NCBI GenBank assembly: GCA_026713745.1
Contig: JAPONU010000155.1
Coordinates: 1 to 42,364, forward strand
Length of the DNA stretch: 42,364 nt
DNA from: a bacterium
GTDB taxonomy: Bacteria; Actinomycetota; Acidimicrobiia; Acidimicrobiales; CATQHL01
Direction: 5' to 3'
Position 1 is the stretch's first letter. Each line of letters starts with the position of its first letter. Shown here piece after piece: positions 42,086 through 42,364 of this stretch. A program made the position numbers and the translations under genes. The notes under the pieces are model-generated. The model worked only from the letters and a program-made list of their open reading frames with translations, made no database searches and was not told the DNA's origin.

Positions 42086-42364
42086 GCGGCACGGCCGGGC
42101 ACCGGGGAGCCGGCGGGGCCGGCGAACTGACCGCGGGCGGCAGCCTGCCGGCGGTCTGGCGGGAGCACGCGGGCCGCCATCCCCAGCGCCACTGCCTCCA
42201 CGACTCCTCGACGGGTTGGATCGGCCGCGGCGAGTTGGCCGAGATGAGCGCCGAGGTGGCCGTGGCCGGCCGGCCCGACGCCGAGTGGGGTGAACTCGTG
42301 GTCGCCCACGTGGTCCCCGAAGCGAACGAGCAGGCGCCCACCGTCGGCGAGTTCCGCAACCACG
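42082..42364 (+). pseudogene. Acyl-CoA synthetase (AMP-binding) with its core missing; cut by window edge
   Basis: The frame opens at GTG 42082, overlapping the mtr stop as GTGA, and stays open to the edge. Residues about 22-54 (LPAVWREHAGRHPQRHCLHD..., GRGELAE) match the N-terminus of AMP-forming acyl-CoA synthetases. Residues from about 57 on (AEVAVAGRPDAEWGELVVAHVVPEA) match their C-terminal lid domain. The roughly 400 residues that normally lie between, with the AMP-binding site, are absent, and the frame is kept. GCCGAG occurs at 42238 and 42250 on either side of the join, so a deletion between short repeats is possible. It could also be an assembly collapse. The product could not be an active synthetase. 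Confidence 0.6.

Overview
The window is a dense, strongly GC-rich stretch of a bacterial chromosome with short intergenic gaps, many GTG starts and many 4-base GTGA/ATGA start-stop overlaps. A mycothione reductase, a DUF3151 protein, a holin-X-like membrane protein and at least a dozen probable leaderless promoters (TANNNT, then 6-10 bases, then the start codon) point to an actinomycete-lineage bacterium (Actinomycetota). The mix of core genes fits an uncultured member, perhaps of Acidimicrobiia; that placement is an inference. I see no rRNA, tRNA, insertion sequence or CRISPR.

Layout. 1-1788: a minus-strand operon from a holin-like protein through two small membrane proteins and tRNA m1A58 methyltransferase (trmI) into the start of a CvpA-like gene. 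1844-3993: a PBP4-type D,D-carboxypeptidase plus a LON-domain protein. 4089-8779: a plus-strand run with a small unknown protein, then FIST-domain sensor - transketolase - transaldolase, the last three overlapping. 8793-11190: a small helical protein, a CLC antiporter with CBS domains, and a 54-residue Cys/His protein. 11232-13614: RNase D, MobA and DUF3151. 13610-15959: pyruvate kinase with a leaderless 23-codon leader ORF, divergent from a glycerophosphodiester phosphodiesterase. 15960-16614 is the only long non-coding gap; it holds many small hairpins and a tandem palindromic repeat. 16615-19599: AlkA-type glycosylase, alpha/beta hydrolase and a 14-TM drug-efflux MFS protein. 19637-25899: gltD and gltB. 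25949-31045: 5-formyl-THF cyclo-ligase, TrkA and two different TrkH subunits. 31142-33894: a K+-dependent-type membrane pyrophosphatase and a J-domain protein. 33910-37180: a 3-hydroxyacyl-CoA dehydrogenase-like protein and a CopC-CopD protein carrying a large Cys-repeat domain. 37231-42364: an MFS exporter, an EF-G-like GTPase, mycothione reductase and an internally deleted acyl-CoA synthetase at the edge.

How the genes fit together. Most are housekeeping: central carbon (tkt, tal, pyk), glutamate synthesis (gltBD), folate, tRNA and DNA repair, thiol redox. An ion-handling block stands out: a Trk K+ system with two unequal channel subunits lies next to a pyrophosphatase whose motifs predict K+ dependence and resemble Na+ pumps.

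The most interesting items are the CopC-CopD fusion to an extracytoplasmic domain with five C-x10/11-C repeats, the second TrkH with an Asn in the first selectivity-filter loop, the tandem structured repeat after alkA, the pyruvate-kinase leader ORF, and the collapsed acyl-CoA synthetase at the right edge.
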